64,000 nucleotides of DNA from Rhizobium sp. CIAT894 (GTDB lineage: Bacteria > Pseudomonadota > Alphaproteobacteria > Rhizobiales > Rhizobiaceae), in the NCBI RefSeq assembly GCF_000172795.2, contig NZ_CP020949.1:62001-126000 (forward strand), in the 5' to 3' direction. The translations under genes were made by a program, and so were the position numbers. The notes below the pieces were generated by a model, which saw nothing but the letters and a program-made list of their open reading frames with translations, ran no database searches and had not been told where the DNA came from. Positions 17,971 through 26,369 of this stretch are shown one piece after another; the stretch's first letter is position 1; every line of letters begins with the position of its first letter.

Positions 17971-18497
17971 GGCGAGGGCAGGATCTCCTATTCCTGGCGG
18001 GGGCTGGCGCCGTCGTCATCACTCTCGTCGCGGCCGGGTGGAGCGGCGGCTACCGGCTGAACCTGACGCCAAGCGAACCGCTTGGGCTCTGGCGGATTGA
18101 GGTGCTTTTTCGAGACGTCGCGGTCGGCGATCTCGTCTTCGTCTGCCCGCCGGCAACCGCCACCTTTGAGGGCGCCAGACGACGCGGTTATCTTCGCTGG
18201 GGATCGTGTACCGGTGGCTTTGCACCACTCATCAAAACGGTAGCAGCTCTTGCCCGTCAGCGTGTCGAGATCGGTGATCAGGTCGTGATCGACGGCCGGC
18301 CAATTGAGGCATCCTCCGTCCGGACCCTGGACGGCAAGGGGCGGGTCCTTGTGCCTTATGCCGGTGGCATCGTGCCGCCGGGATACCTGTTTCTTCACTC
18401 ATCCTTTGAGAGCTCTTATGATTCCCGATATTTTGGACCGCTTCCGGATGCAGGCATTCTTGGACTGGCGCGGCCAGTGTTCACGTTTGATCCGTGA
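17967..18497 (+). CDS. traF: TraF, conjugative transfer signal peptidase
   Basis: A 176-residue S26-family peptidase related to TraF of Ti plasmids and RP4, which matures and cyclises the conjugative pilin. The start ATG 17967 overlaps the traA stop. A membrane anchor ([19 protein letters not shown]) is followed by the serine motif [13 protein letters not shown], the KTVAA segment with the probable catalytic lysine, and the C-terminal YFGPLP motif. It looks intact. traB starts inside its 3' end. Confidence 0.9.
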   Translation: MRRGQDLLFLAGAGAVVITLVAAGWSGGYRLNLTPSEPLGLWRIEVLFRDVAVGDLVFVCPPATATFEGARRRGYLRWGSCTGGFAPLIKTVAALARQRVEIGDQVVIDGRPIEASSVRTLDGKGRVLVPYAGGIVPPGYLFLHSSFESSYDSRYFGPLPDAGILGLARPVFTFDP

Positions 18498-19707
18498 TCG
18501 AGTTCGTGCCCGATGGCCCGACCATCGGCGGTCCGGCTCACTGATCGTCTTGGCGATCTCCTGCGGCTGCATCGGCTGGAGTGGCGAGGTGCTCCTCCTT
18601 CCAGTCGCGATATTGTTCCCGGCGCTTTGGGCGAACTCGCGGTCACGCCTGGTCGCAGCTCTCGTATCAGCCGGCTACTTTCTTGCCGCGTCACGCGGTC
18701 TGCCGCAAGGTGTCGCCAACTTTTATGCGGCCGATCTCTGGCCCGGCCTTCTGCTCTGGGTGGCCGCTTCGCTCTCTTTTGTCGGCGTGCATGCGGCACT
18801 CTGGAAAGGGCAATCGGAAGGTCAGTCTTCATTAAAAAGTCGACCGGGAATGGGGACGGTGCCGCGCTATCTGGCAGTGGCCGTCCTCATGGGGCTTCCG
18901 CCCTTCGGCATCACCGGATGGGCGCATCCGTTGACTGCTGCCGGTGTGCTCTTTCCAGGTTGGGGCTGGTGGGGAATCCTAATGACTACAGCCGGCCTCG
19001 CGATGATGACATCGCGATATTGGCCGGCTGTCGCCATTGTCCTGGGAGGATTCTGGCTCTGGTCCGCCGCTACGTGGACGACGCAGAATCTACCGGAAGG
19101 ATGGAAGGGCGTCGACCTCGAACAGGGGCAGAGGCTTGGACGAGACGGCTCGCTTGAGTACCTCCGTGACCTGATCGCAACGGTGCGCGCAGCTGCGGGC
19201 GAGAAAACCCGCTTCGTCGTCCTTCCCGAAAGCGCACTCGGATTTTGGACGCCGACGGTCGAGCGCGTCTGGCAAGAAAGTCTGCGCGGTTCCAGTTTAA
19301 CCGTGATCGCCGGTGCGGTCGTCATCGACCCGAGCGGCTACGACAATGTTATAGTGGAGATCTCGGCCGACAAGGCACGCATCCTGTATAGCGAACGCAT
19401 GCCGGTCCCGGTCTCAATGTGGCAACCATGGCTGCAGTGGACGGGGCGGGTCGGCGGCGCACGTGCGCACTTGTTTGGTAATCCCATCGCGGAAATCGAT
19501 CGCCAAAAGATCGCGCCGCTAATCTGCTACGAGCAACTCATGCTCTGGCCGATACTGCAATCAATGCTGCATTCCCCTAGCGCAATCATCGCCGCGGGCA
19601 ACGGATGGTGGACCGAAGGCACCTCGATCGTCGCCATTCAGAAAGCGAGCGTGATCGCCTGGGGAAAGCTCTTCGGACTCCCCGTGGTCACGGCTTTCAA
19701 CACATAG
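18418..19707 (+). CDS. traB: TraB, conjugal transfer protein (carbon-nitrogen hydrolase-like)
   Basis: About 429 residues if started at ATG 18418 (an internal ATG at 18448 is also possible), overlapping traF by 80 bases. The N-terminal half has several hydrophobic segments, including the [20 protein letters not shown] stretch typical of Ti-type TraB, and the C-terminal half has a nitrilase/apolipoprotein N-acyltransferase-like domain ([20 protein letters not shown]). It probably acts in the membrane during pilus maturation. The length appears complete. Confidence 0.88.
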   Translation: MIPDILDRFRMQAFLDWRGQCSRLIRDRVRARWPDHRRSGSLIVLAISCGCIGWSGEVLLLPVAILFPALWANSRSRLVAALVSAGYFLAASRGLPQGVANFYAADLWPGLLLWVAASLSFVGVHAALWKGQSEGQSSLKSRPGMGTVPRYLAVAVLMGLPPFGITGWAHPLTAAGVLFPGWGWWGILMTTAGLAMMTSRYWPAVAIVLGGFWLWSAATWTTQNLPEGWKGVDLEQGQRLGRDGSLEYLRDLIATVRAAAGEKTRFVVLPESALGFWTPTVERVWQESLRGSSLTVIAGAVVIDPSGYDNVIVEISADKARILYSERMPVPVSMWQPWLQWTGRVGGARAHLFGNPIAEIDRQKIAPLICYEQLMLWPILQSMLHSPSAIIAAGNGWWTEGTSIVAIQKASVIAWGKLFGLPVVTAFNT

Positions 19708-19718
19708 GAGATTTCTCG

Positions 19719-20354
19719 ATGGTCGATGCCGCCCTTATCCAGCAATGCGCCGATCCAGCTTTAAAACCCGCGATCGTCGAGCAGTTCATCGAACGGGCAG
19801 GATCTCATGACCCACTCGCTGTGACGGTTCGCTCTGGGAACCGTGTCGTGCTCGTGCCGAAGCCAGTCACATCTGACGAGGCACTTGCTCTGATCCGGCA
19901 GCATGTCGGCCGCAACACCGTGCGCGTCGGGCTCACCCAATACCCGGCCGGTCTCGGTGTTGTGGAAGCCAGAGAGCTCAAGACCGACATCGTCGACGCC
20001 TGCGCCAATCTGAGGATGGGAACGGCGCTCTTCGCCAAAGTCTACCGTATCGTGCTGAAATGGTATGGCAATCCCACCGAGAAAGAGGTTCTACCGCAGG
20101 TGTTCGACGATGCGATCAGCGCTTGGCAGATCGGCTACTTTGAGGGGACGGCGGTGTTTCGGGCCGCCGATCCCGGTGAGCGGGAGGTGGCTGAACCTGA
20201 CAAGGAGAAGCCTGCGAGCGACGCCGTCGGGCTGCCAGCAGACACTGCGGGGGTGGAAGTGAGCGATCCTGCCAACCATGATGCTGGCGGCAAGGATCCA
20301 AACAGGGCCGGTATCCGTGTCGATCTCTCAGGAATCGGCAAGGAACGACCCTGA
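19719..20354 (+). CDS. traH: TraH, conjugal transfer protein (copy A, intact)
   Basis: A 211-residue protein of the Ti-plasmid TraH family. It begins MVDAALIQQCADPALKPAIV after AGGAG, and contains GRNTVRVGLTQYPAGLG and VFDDAISAWQIGYFEGTAVF. The N-terminal part has transglycosylase-like spacing; the C-terminus is acidic, low complexity and ends RVDLSGIGKERP. It completes the traF-traB-traH series. A broken second copy is at 25294-25738. Confidence 0.88.
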   Translation: MVDAALIQQCADPALKPAIVEQFIERAGSHDPLAVTVRSGNRVVLVPKPVTSDEALALIRQHVGRNTVRVGLTQYPAGLGVVEARELKTDIVDACANLRMGTALFAKVYRIVLKWYGNPTEKEVLPQVFDDAISAWQIGYFEGTAVFRAADPGEREVAEPDKEKPASDAVGLPADTAGVEVSDPANHDAGGKDPNRAGIRVDLSGIGKERP

Positions 20355-20439
20355 TGGGCATGAGGTTCATCGCTCAAGACGCGTAATTATCCGACTGTTT
20401 GCACTGGCGAAATTAGCTTCGGACCTCTAAGGCCACGTA

Positions 20440-20650
20440 GGGCAGTACGCGCTGTCTCGGGGTGTGGAAACCCTGCTCGGCGGTTGGTGTCGGCCGTTTC
20501 GACATCAGAATCCTCTGACCATTTGGCCGGGGGCCTGTGACGCATGTCCAGGTGCTCCGGTACCAAAGGTCGCAGGACTGTCCGAGTACAGTTTACAACC
20601 CCCGGCTTGGGATCAGGGATTAACGTTTGCGGAGGCGCACCGCGGACAAG
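20440..20650 (+). ncRNA. Candidate structured RNA between traH and traM, copy A
   Basis: Helices seen: GGGCAG/CTGTCT (20440-20445 with 20452-20457), GGGT/ACCC (20460-20463 with 20470-20473), GGTGTCG/CGACATC (20486-20492 with 20500-20506), closing helix GCCGGGGG/CCCCCGGC (20526-20533 with 20599-20606), enclosing CCTGTGAC/GTCGCAGG (20534-20541 with 20569-20576) and ACTGT/ACAGT (20577-20581 with 20588-20592). Compared with copy B (25822-26030) there are at least three compensatory T-A to C-G changes, and all mismatched pairs are G-U on the plus strand, which fixes the transcribed strand. The 3' 40 bases are almost identical in both copies. There is no open frame of note. Likely the leader of traM; no family name is known to me. 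Confidence 0.7.
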
Positions 20651-20667
20651 CCGGAGACTGAATCGAA

Positions 20668-20912
20668 TGACATCGGATGCGCCGACATCAGAAGATAAAC
20701 TGGAAATGCGTCCCGTGTACGGCTTGACGCAGGGGTTGCCGAAGGCTGACCGCGAGAGCCTGACAGTAGATACTATCCGAACTCATCGATGCCTAGTCGA
20801 TGAGGCCGACCGGCTATTCAGGCACTTCCAGAAGATAAAAATGCCGGCAAGGCGGCCGGCAAACTTCAACACCTCACATCCATCCATTCAGGAAGATCAT
20901 CGCCTCGCATGA
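20668..20912 (+). pseudogene. traM: traM, broken copy A
   Basis: The ATG at 20668 begins a TraM-like protein (LEMRPVYGLTQGLPKADRESL, then TVDTIRTHRCLVDEADRLF) that matches the intact TraM at 26052 up to about residue 50. A frameshift near 20823 moves the continuation (LPEDKNAG) to another frame, and the last third (EMHAQMSAVNT in the intact gene) is missing. It cannot make a working antiactivator. Confidence 0.8.
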
Positions 20913-20974
20913 TCGGGATTGAGAAGGTACCTGCGAAGGATGCTCACCAGTTCGAGTTGCTCGAGCCTGGCTCG

Positions 20975-21332
20975 CAGAATGCTCTACAAGATACATCGTG
21001 TGCGGTGCGTAGATGATATTCCGGTCATGCATGAGTGGATTTGGCTGGCATGTTCGCGGTTTCCCCGGCTATCGCTGGATGTCGAGCAGTTCCCCGAACT
21101 GCTTTATGTTCACCTGCTCGAAGAATACGGTGTGCAGATTTCGGCCGTTCGTGAGGAAGTTCACGCGGAATGCGCCGATGCTGAAGACAGGAAATTACTC
21201 GATATAGACGGAGAGCAGGCCGCTGTTTTGTGTGTCGATGCAAAGGCGTTCGATCAGGCAAACGACTTGACGATCATCAGTAAGCATCGGGCGCTGTCCA
21301 ATGGGTTCAAGTATGTGAGCGAGATACGCTAG
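20975..21332 (+). pseudogene. GntR-family regulator, UTRA-domain fragment
   Basis: The frame encodes LYKIHRVRCVDDIPVMHEW through SKHRALSNGFKYVSEIR, matching the C-terminal UTRA ligand-binding domain of HutC-type GntR regulators. The winged-helix DNA-binding domain is absent; upstream sequence is the decayed traM. It is a truncated remnant at the edge of copy A. Confidence 0.65.
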
Positions 21333-22276
21333 TCAGGCCGCTGTGAGATGCTATCGAGCTCGCACAGCATCGCCGTTCGAACGACAGAGCGAATCCAGTC
21401 ATGAGCAGAATCGTTTTGCTGGTCTCGCCGCCATACGATCGAGATACCGTAGGACCCGAGATCAATTGGTACGGGAGCGGTCAGCAGCGGCGTATGGCAG
21501 GCGAGTTGAATGGCGGCGTGGGAAGGGAGTGTCGCCACCGCCTTTCGGCCGACGAGGAAAGCCGGCAGCGCGGAGAAATGCGTCAGAGCTGTCTGGACGC
21601 GTCGGGTCAAGCCCGCCTTCTTCAGCGCCTCGTCCACGATTCCTGCTCTACCCGAATAGGAAACGAGTACATGGGGCAACTCGAGGAAGCTGGCCAGATC
21701 GAGCGATCTCGACGGTACGGCCGTTCTAGGATCGAAAAGACAGGCATAATGCCCCATAGCCACTTCTTCAAAAGCTGCGACAGAACGCTTCGGCCATGAG
21801 GCAACGATAGCGAGATCTATCTCTCCGCTCTGGAGCATTGTCCCGGCGGTTTGTCGATTGGTTTGCCGAAAACTTATGGTAATTCCTGGTGCGGCCTCAC
21901 CTCCACGTCGAGCGATCTCAGGGCCAACCGCAAGCTGAAAATCATCGGACATGCCGAGCGAGAAATGCCGCTCACTGGAGCTCGGATCAAATTCGGGGCG
22001 AGCGAGGAAGGAATTCTTCAATAGAAGAAGGCCGCCTTCGATATCAGAAGCCATCCGCTCTGCCCGCGGCGTTGGCAGCATCATTCCCTCGGCGCGAACA
22101 AATAATGGATCACCGGTCATATCGCGAAGGCGGGTAAGGGCCGAACTGACCGCCGATTGGCTGAGTGACAACTGCTGTGCCGCTTTTGACACGCTGCGTT
22201 CCCGCCATACGGCAAGGAAAGTGACTCCTAAATTGAAATCTAACCGCCCAATATCTTTCAAATCGATTTTCATCAT
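21329..22276 (-). CDS. LysR-family transcriptional regulator
   Basis: A 315-residue NodD/LinR-like LysR regulator starting MMKIDLKDIGRLDFNLGV, with helix-turn-helix SKAAQQLSLSQSAVSSALTRL (residues about 30-50) and an effector domain. The open frame extends to 22630 but that part overlaps the divergent nitrilase gene and is not LysR-like; ATG 22276 or 22273 fits. No strong ribosome binding site was seen. It is divergent from the nitrilase gene across 71 bases and probably regulates it. Confidence 0.85.
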   Translation of the reverse strand: MMKIDLKDIGRLDFNLGVTFLAVWRERSVSKAAQQLSLSQSAVSSALTRLRDMTGDPLFVRAEGMMLPTPRAERMASDIEGGLLLLKNSFLARPEFDPSSSERHFSLGMSDDFQLAVGPEIARRGGEAAPGITISFRQTNRQTAGTMLQSGEIDLAIVASWPKRSVAAFEEVAMGHYACLFDPRTAVPSRSLDLASFLELPHVLVSYSGRAGIVDEALKKAGLTRRVQTALTHFSALPAFLVGRKAVATLPSHAAIQLACHTPLLTAPVPIDLGSYGISIVWRRDQQNDSAHDWIRSVVRTAMLCELDSISQRPD

Positions 22277-22347
22277 CCAATCATTCAATTTGATCAATAA
22301 CGTTGGCCGCGTCAATATACAATACAAATGAAACGAAGGAGGACAAC

Positions 22348-23325
22348 ATGTCCCAACACCGGATTGCCGTGGTTCAGGCGGGAACCAGCCTTTTCGATAC
22401 GCCTCGCACGCTTGAGCGCATGGAAGCATTGTGCGAGACGGTTGCCGGTGACGGCATTGAACTCGCGGTGTTCCCTGAGGCTTACGTTGGGGGATATCCA
22501 AAAGGCCTGGATTTTGGTGCGCGGATCGGAACGCGCACATCTGAAGGGCGTGATGATTTCCTCCGCTATTGGAAAAGCGCCATTGAAGTACCCGGACCGG
22601 AAGCCCAGCGCATCGCATCCTTTGCTTCAAAAATGAAGGCGCATCTGGTTGTTGGCGTTGTGGAGCGGGAAGGTGCCACGCTTTATTGCACAGCGCTGTT
22701 GTTCGGACCTGATGGCGCGCTTCTGGGCAAGCACCGCAAACTGATGCCTACCGCCAGTGAACGGCTTGTTTGGGGGCAGGGCGACGGGTCGAGCATTCCT
22801 GTGATCGAGACAGCGCTTGGTCGAATTGGTGCAGCAATTTGCTGGGAGAACTATATGCCCAACCTGCGCCAGACTATGTACGCAAAAGGAATCAACCTTT
22901 GGTGCGCTCCCACAGTGGATGAACGCGATATCTGGCAAAGCTCAATGCGTCACATAGCCTATGAGGGTCGAACCTTTGTGCTAAGCGCCTGCCAATACCT
23001 TACCCGCTCAGATGCACCGGACGTTTATGATTGCATCCAGGGGAATGATCCTGGGACCGTCTTTATCCGAGGCGGCAGCGTCATTGTCGGACCACTCGGA
23101 GATATCCTTGCTGGACCGGTCTATGACAAGGAGGCCGTCGTCACCGCTGATATAGATCTCTCCGATTGTATCCGAGGGAAATATGATCTGGACGTGGTGG
23201 GCCACTACGCTCGACCTGATGTGTTCAGCCTAGGCGTCGATGAGACTGCCCGCAAGGCCGTATATTATCGCCGCGACGCCCTGGATGAGGTAGAAGCCGC
23301 ACTTGGCGCGGATTCGGTCGCTTGA
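22348..23325 (+). CDS. Nitrilase
   Basis: A 325-residue carbon-nitrogen hydrolase of the true nitrilase branch (nitrile to carboxylate and ammonia). The catalytic triad is visible: Glu44 in FPEAYVGGYP, Lys131 in HRKLMPT and Cys165 in CWENYMP; the C-terminus has the YDLDVVGHYARPDVF segment typical of nitrilases acting on aryl- or arylaliphatic nitriles. Start ATG 22348 follows a perfect AAGGAGG. It is divergent from the LysR gene and overlaps the next gene. The natural substrate is unknown; plant-derived nitriles such as indole-3-acetonitrile are possible. Confidence 0.93.
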   Translation: MSQHRIAVVQAGTSLFDTPRTLERMEALCETVAGDGIELAVFPEAYVGGYPKGLDFGARIGTRTSEGRDDFLRYWKSAIEVPGPEAQRIASFASKMKAHLVVGVVEREGATLYCTALLFGPDGALLGKHRKLMPTASERLVWGQGDGSSIPVIETALGRIGAAICWENYMPNLRQTMYAKGINLWCAPTVDERDIWQSSMRHIAYEGRTFVLSACQYLTRSDAPDVYDCIQGNDPGTVFIRGGSVIVGPLGDILAGPVYDKEAVVTADIDLSDCIRGKYDLDVVGHYARPDVFSLGVDETARKAVYYRRDALDEVEAALGADSVA

Positions 23326-24035
23326 TCCGCCGCGCACCCATTGTGGTGGTTCAGGCCGGCCGTCCTCCGGCTGCCCTCCGCAACCTTCATGGAGAGCAGC
23401 CGGACTGGTTCAAAGCTGCTCTTTGCGAGAGAGACAGTCCGATCATGGTGGTGCGCGCGCACGCGAACGAGCCGTTGCCTGAGCCTGGCTCGTTTGCGTG
23501 TGCGATCATTACTGGATCTTGGTCCATGGTGACCGATCGTGAGGATTGGAGCGAGAGGTTAGCAGAATGGACGCGGATGATTGTCTCTTCAGGCTCCCGC
23601 CTGCTCGGCGTGTGCTATGGACATCAACTGATCGCGCATGCCTTGGGCGGTGAAGTCGATTATCATCCCAACGGGCGCGAGATAGGGCCGAAGCAAATCA
23701 AGCTGACGGATAGTGGGCTCCAAAGTCCATGGCTTCGCAACTCCCCCCCGTCATTTTCAGCATTTCTAACCCACGAGCAGAGCGTGCTGCAACTCCCTGA
23801 AGGCGCAACCGTTCTTGGCCGATCGCAACACGATCCGCATCAAATCGTCAGCTATGGCCACAACATTTTGACCGTGCAGTTCCATCCTGAATTCACGACC
23901 GATATTATGCGGGCCTGTATCGAGCATCGGCGGGACAAGCTCGTGGCCGACGGTGAGGAAGTGGATAGGCTACTTCACTCAATTGAATCCCTACCTATTC
24001 CCAAGACTTTGATCAACGCCTTCTGCGGCGGCTAA
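23322..24035 (+). CDS. Class I glutamine amidotransferase-like protein
   Basis: A 237-residue GATase1-type protein with nucleophile Cys98 in GVCYGHQL, and His188 and Glu190 in VQFHPEF. It starts with TTG overlapping the nitrilase stop, so it is translationally coupled. Stand-alone enzymes of this type include GMP-synthase-like amidotransferases and gamma-glutamyl hydrolases; with a nitrilase it may deaminate or move ammonia in the same pathway, which is inference. The catalytic residues are intact. Confidence 0.85.
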   Translation: MIRRAPIVVVQAGRPPAALRNLHGEQPDWFKAALCERDSPIMVVRAHANEPLPEPGSFACAIITGSWSMVTDREDWSERLAEWTRMIVSSGSRLLGVCYGHQLIAHALGGEVDYHPNGREIGPKQIKLTDSGLQSPWLRNSPPSFSAFLTHEQSVLQLPEGATVLGRSQHDPHQIVSYGHNILTVQFHPEFTTDIMRACIEHRRDKLVADGEEVDRLLHSIESLPIPKTLINAFCGG

Positions 24036-24234
24036 ACGGCGATTGCGCAAGGTTCGCAGTCAGTGGCGTGGGCCGAACTGGTCTCAAACGTTGTCGACCT
24101 GCGGCGGCAATCACGGCGATCAGCGTAAATCAGGAGGAGACTCGTATTGCCTCATGCCTCATCGGAGAGTGCTCCCGAACGGATGGCATATTGCCTCAAA
24201 ACGAGCTGCTTCATTTGTCAGCCGAGCAGATCAG

Positions 24235-25010
24235 CTACGAGGCGATACCGGCAGCCGCCTCCAGAAATGCATCGATCTCTTCCTCCGTATTGTAGTAATG
24301 CGGCGACGCTCGCACCACCGGCGGGAGTCGTCGCTTATAGGCGTCAACGGGGGTGCTGAAAGGAGGAGAAACTGAAACGTTAATACCCTTGCCAGTCAAA
24401 TACGCCATGACCGCTGGCGAGTCCCAGCCAGGTGAATGAGAAATGGAAGCAAGCGGCGACCCGAGATCATGTACGGATACGGCACCCATCCCCCTCAGGC
24501 CTTCACGAAGCTAGGACGAAAGGTGGCTGCAACGCTCTTCGATGTTTTCGAGTACAATATCGAGCGCGTAATCCACTGCTGCCTGCAGTCCTAGACGGAC
24601 CGAATAATTCTTCTCCCACGTCTCGAAACGTCTGGCATCCGGCCGCAAATCTTATCGACCAGGCGCCGTCCAAGGCGCGCCATAGAGGTCGATCATCGCG
24701 GGCTCGATCTTTTCCAGAACTGACTTGCGCATGTACATGAAACCAGTTCCCCGCGGCATACGGAGGAACTTCCTGCCAGTCGCAGTGAGGATGTCGCAAC
24801 CGAGGGCTTTGATATCGGTCGGGGGTTTGACCCGCAGCTTGGTAGGCGTCGAGCAAATAGAGAATGCCGTTGTCTCGTGCTATTCGACCGATCGCTGCTG
24901 CTGGATTGATAAGCCCGCCATTCGTCGGGACCCAGGTAACCGCTATCAACCGAACCCGCTCACCAAATAGCCGACGAATCGGTGATCGCTAAAATTCGCC
25001 GCGTCAAAGG
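24235..25010 (-). pseudogene. Class V aminotransferase-family PLP enzyme, decayed
   Basis: Pieces in different frames assemble into one protein: [12 protein letters not shown] with [18 protein letters not shown] and [12 protein letters not shown] (24870-24990), then scattered blocks ([30 protein letters not shown]), ending with LGSPLASISHSPG to EEEIDAFLEAAAGIAS (24235-24489). Several frameshifts and an internal stop (near 24495) disrupt it and the N-terminus is missing. It resembles cysteine desulfurase/isopenicillin epimerase-like class V enzymes. Confidence 0.7.
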
Positions 25011-25111
25011 GAACGCTATTGCGCTCCAGATAAGCCTGTGAAGCGAATGAACCAGTCTTGAACCGTCCGATCAGCTGGCTGTCGAGAGACATTCCGTGGG
25101 CTTGAAGAAGC

Positions 25112-25295
25112 TTAGGAACAGATCGGCTTCCTGGCGAGCGACTGCGTCAGCACTTCGGCGATCGTGCCGTCCTTTTCCGCATGCAGCGCGGTTTCCATCT
25201 TCATCGACTCGATGGTGAGCAGCACGTCGCCGGCTTGGACCTGTTGGCCGGCCGGGACCGAAGCCGTCGAGATGACCCCCGGGCATCGCCGAGAT
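25112..25295 (-). pseudogene. pyc: Pyruvate carboxylase 3' fragment (biotinyl domain)
   Basis: The frame encodes PGVISTASVPAGQQVQAGDV and LLTIESMKMETALHAEKDGT, the biotin-attachment domain of a pyruvate carboxylase with the biotinylated lysine in MKM. Only about 55 residues remain and they run into unrelated sequence. It directly abuts the traH fragment on the other strand and marks a recombination junction. Confidence 0.75.
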
Positions 25296-25738
25296 CCGTG
25301 ACAACGTCGGACGAAACACCGTGCGCGTCGGATCACCCAATATCCCGCCGGGCTGCGCCTCCTATAGGCAGGGGCCCTGAAGACGGAACTAGTCGATTTC
25401 TCTGCTAACATCAGAATGGGCAAGGAGCAGTTTGGCAAGGTCTATCGGGTCGCCAAATGGTATGGCCCGACCAACAAAGAGGCGCTGCCGCAAGTGTTCG
25501 ACGATGCAATCATCGCGTGGCAGACGGGCTATTTCGAGGGGCGGCGGTGTTTCGCGCCAAGGAGCCTGGCGAAGAAAAGCCCGCCGAGCCGGAACCGGCT
25601 CGGCGCGACGCCGCTTACACTCAAGCCGGAGTTTTTGAGAATGAAGCCGAATTCGCGGCGCCAGCCGAGGCTGCGGCAGCAGATGCGAACAAAGCTGGTA
25701 TTCGGATCGACTTGTTGGGAATTGGGGGCAACCCGTGA
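25294..25738 (+). pseudogene. traH: traH, broken copy B
   Basis: From about 25294 the sequence matches traH codons for RNTVRVG; a deleted base near 25330 shifts the frame, and the match resumes as KTELVDFSANIRMG, KVYRVAKWYGPTNKEALPQV and FDDAIIAWQTGYFEG, with further small frame changes near 25545, ending RIDLLGIGGNP at 25738. The first 60 or so codons are absent. It parallels the intact copy at 19719-20354. Confidence 0.85.
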
Positions 25739-25747
25739 TCACAAGTG

Positions 25748-25763
25748 CTTGCAGATCTGCAAG
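25748..25763. promoter_or_regulatory. tra box (TraR-binding palindrome) upstream of traM
   Basis: CTTGCAGATCTGCAAG is a perfect 16-bp palindrome matching the core GCAGATCTGC of the Ti-plasmid tra box, the operator of quorum-sensing regulator TraR. It lies 288 bases before the traM start and about 60 bases before the first helix of the structured RNA. A TraR-dependent start near 25800 would place the box around -45. The equivalent site is absent in copy A. Confidence 0.85.
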
Positions 25764-25821
25764 GTGATTGTTTTTCCATCGCACTAGCGAAAACGGCGCC
25801 CAGCTTCTATAAGGGCGGGTA

Positions 25822-26030
25822 GGGCAGTACGCGCTGCCCGGGGGTGTGGAAACCCTTCCTAGCGGTTGGCGCCGGCCGATACGGCGCCAGGATCCTCTGA
25901 CCAATTGGCCGGGGGCCTGTGACGTATGTCCAGGCGCCTCGGTGTTAAAGGTCACAGGACTGTCTAGGACGGTTTCCAACCCCCGGCTTGGGATCAGGGA
26001 TTAACGTTTGCGGGGGCGGACCGCGGACAA
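25822..26030 (+). ncRNA. Candidate structured RNA / traM leader, copy B
   Basis: The same fold as copy A: GGGCAG/CTGCCC (25822-25827 with 25834-25839), GGGT/ACCC (25842-25845 with 25852-25855), GGCGCCG/CGGCGCC (25868-25874 with 25882-25888), closing helix GCCGGGGG/CCCCCGGC (25908-25915 with 25980-25987), enclosing CCTGTGAC/GTCACAGG (25916-25923 with 25951-25958) and ACTGT/ACGGT (25959-25963 with 25969-25973). Loops and single-stranded joints are the most conserved parts, for example GGGATCAGGGATTAACGTTT after the closing helix. It lies between the tra box and traM, so it is probably the 5' leader of a TraR-activated traM transcript, or a separate small RNA. Confidence 0.72.
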
Positions 26031-26051
26031 TATTTAAGGGTTACATCGCAA

Positions 26052-26360
26052 ATGAATTCGCAAGATTCAGCAGTGTCGGACACATGTGAACTGCGCCCGG
26101 TGATCGGGCTGACGCGCGGCCTCGCCACGGCGGACCTTGAAACTCTGACGATCAATGCCATCCGGCTGCACAGGCAGCTCGTTGAAAAGGCAGATAAACT
26201 GTTCCAGGTATTGCCGGATGACTACAAGGCCGGAACGTCCACTGGGGGCGAGCAGCATCTCGCATACCTCGAAGCCATGATCGAGATGCACGCACAGATG
26301 AGCGCGGTGAATACGTTGGTGGGGGTTCTGGGCTATATCCCGAAAGTTTCGGTCAACTGA
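26052..26360 (+). CDS. traM: TraM, TraR antiactivator (intact)
   Basis: A 102-residue protein of the TraM family: CELRPVIGLTRGLATADLE near residue 13, helices through EAMIEMHAQMSAVNTLVG, and the C-terminus GYIPKVSVN. TraM binds TraR dimers and blocks DNA binding, setting the quorum threshold for conjugation. It is convergent with traR, the order known from Ti plasmids, and is preceded by a tra box and a structured leader. AAGGG lies 12 bases before the ATG. Confidence 0.93.
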   Translation: MNSQDSAVSDTCELRPVIGLTRGLATADLETLTINAIRLHRQLVEKADKLFQVLPDDYKAGTSTGGEQHLAYLEAMIEMHAQMSAVNTLVGVLGYIPKVSVN

Positions 26361-26369
26361 CGCAGCGGC

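Noticed and set aside
25112..25438. A stand-alone biotin carboxyl carrier protein gene
   Set aside because: Only the last 55 residues match a biotinyl domain; the N-terminal part is antisense to the traH remnant, so it is a pyruvate carboxylase fragment.
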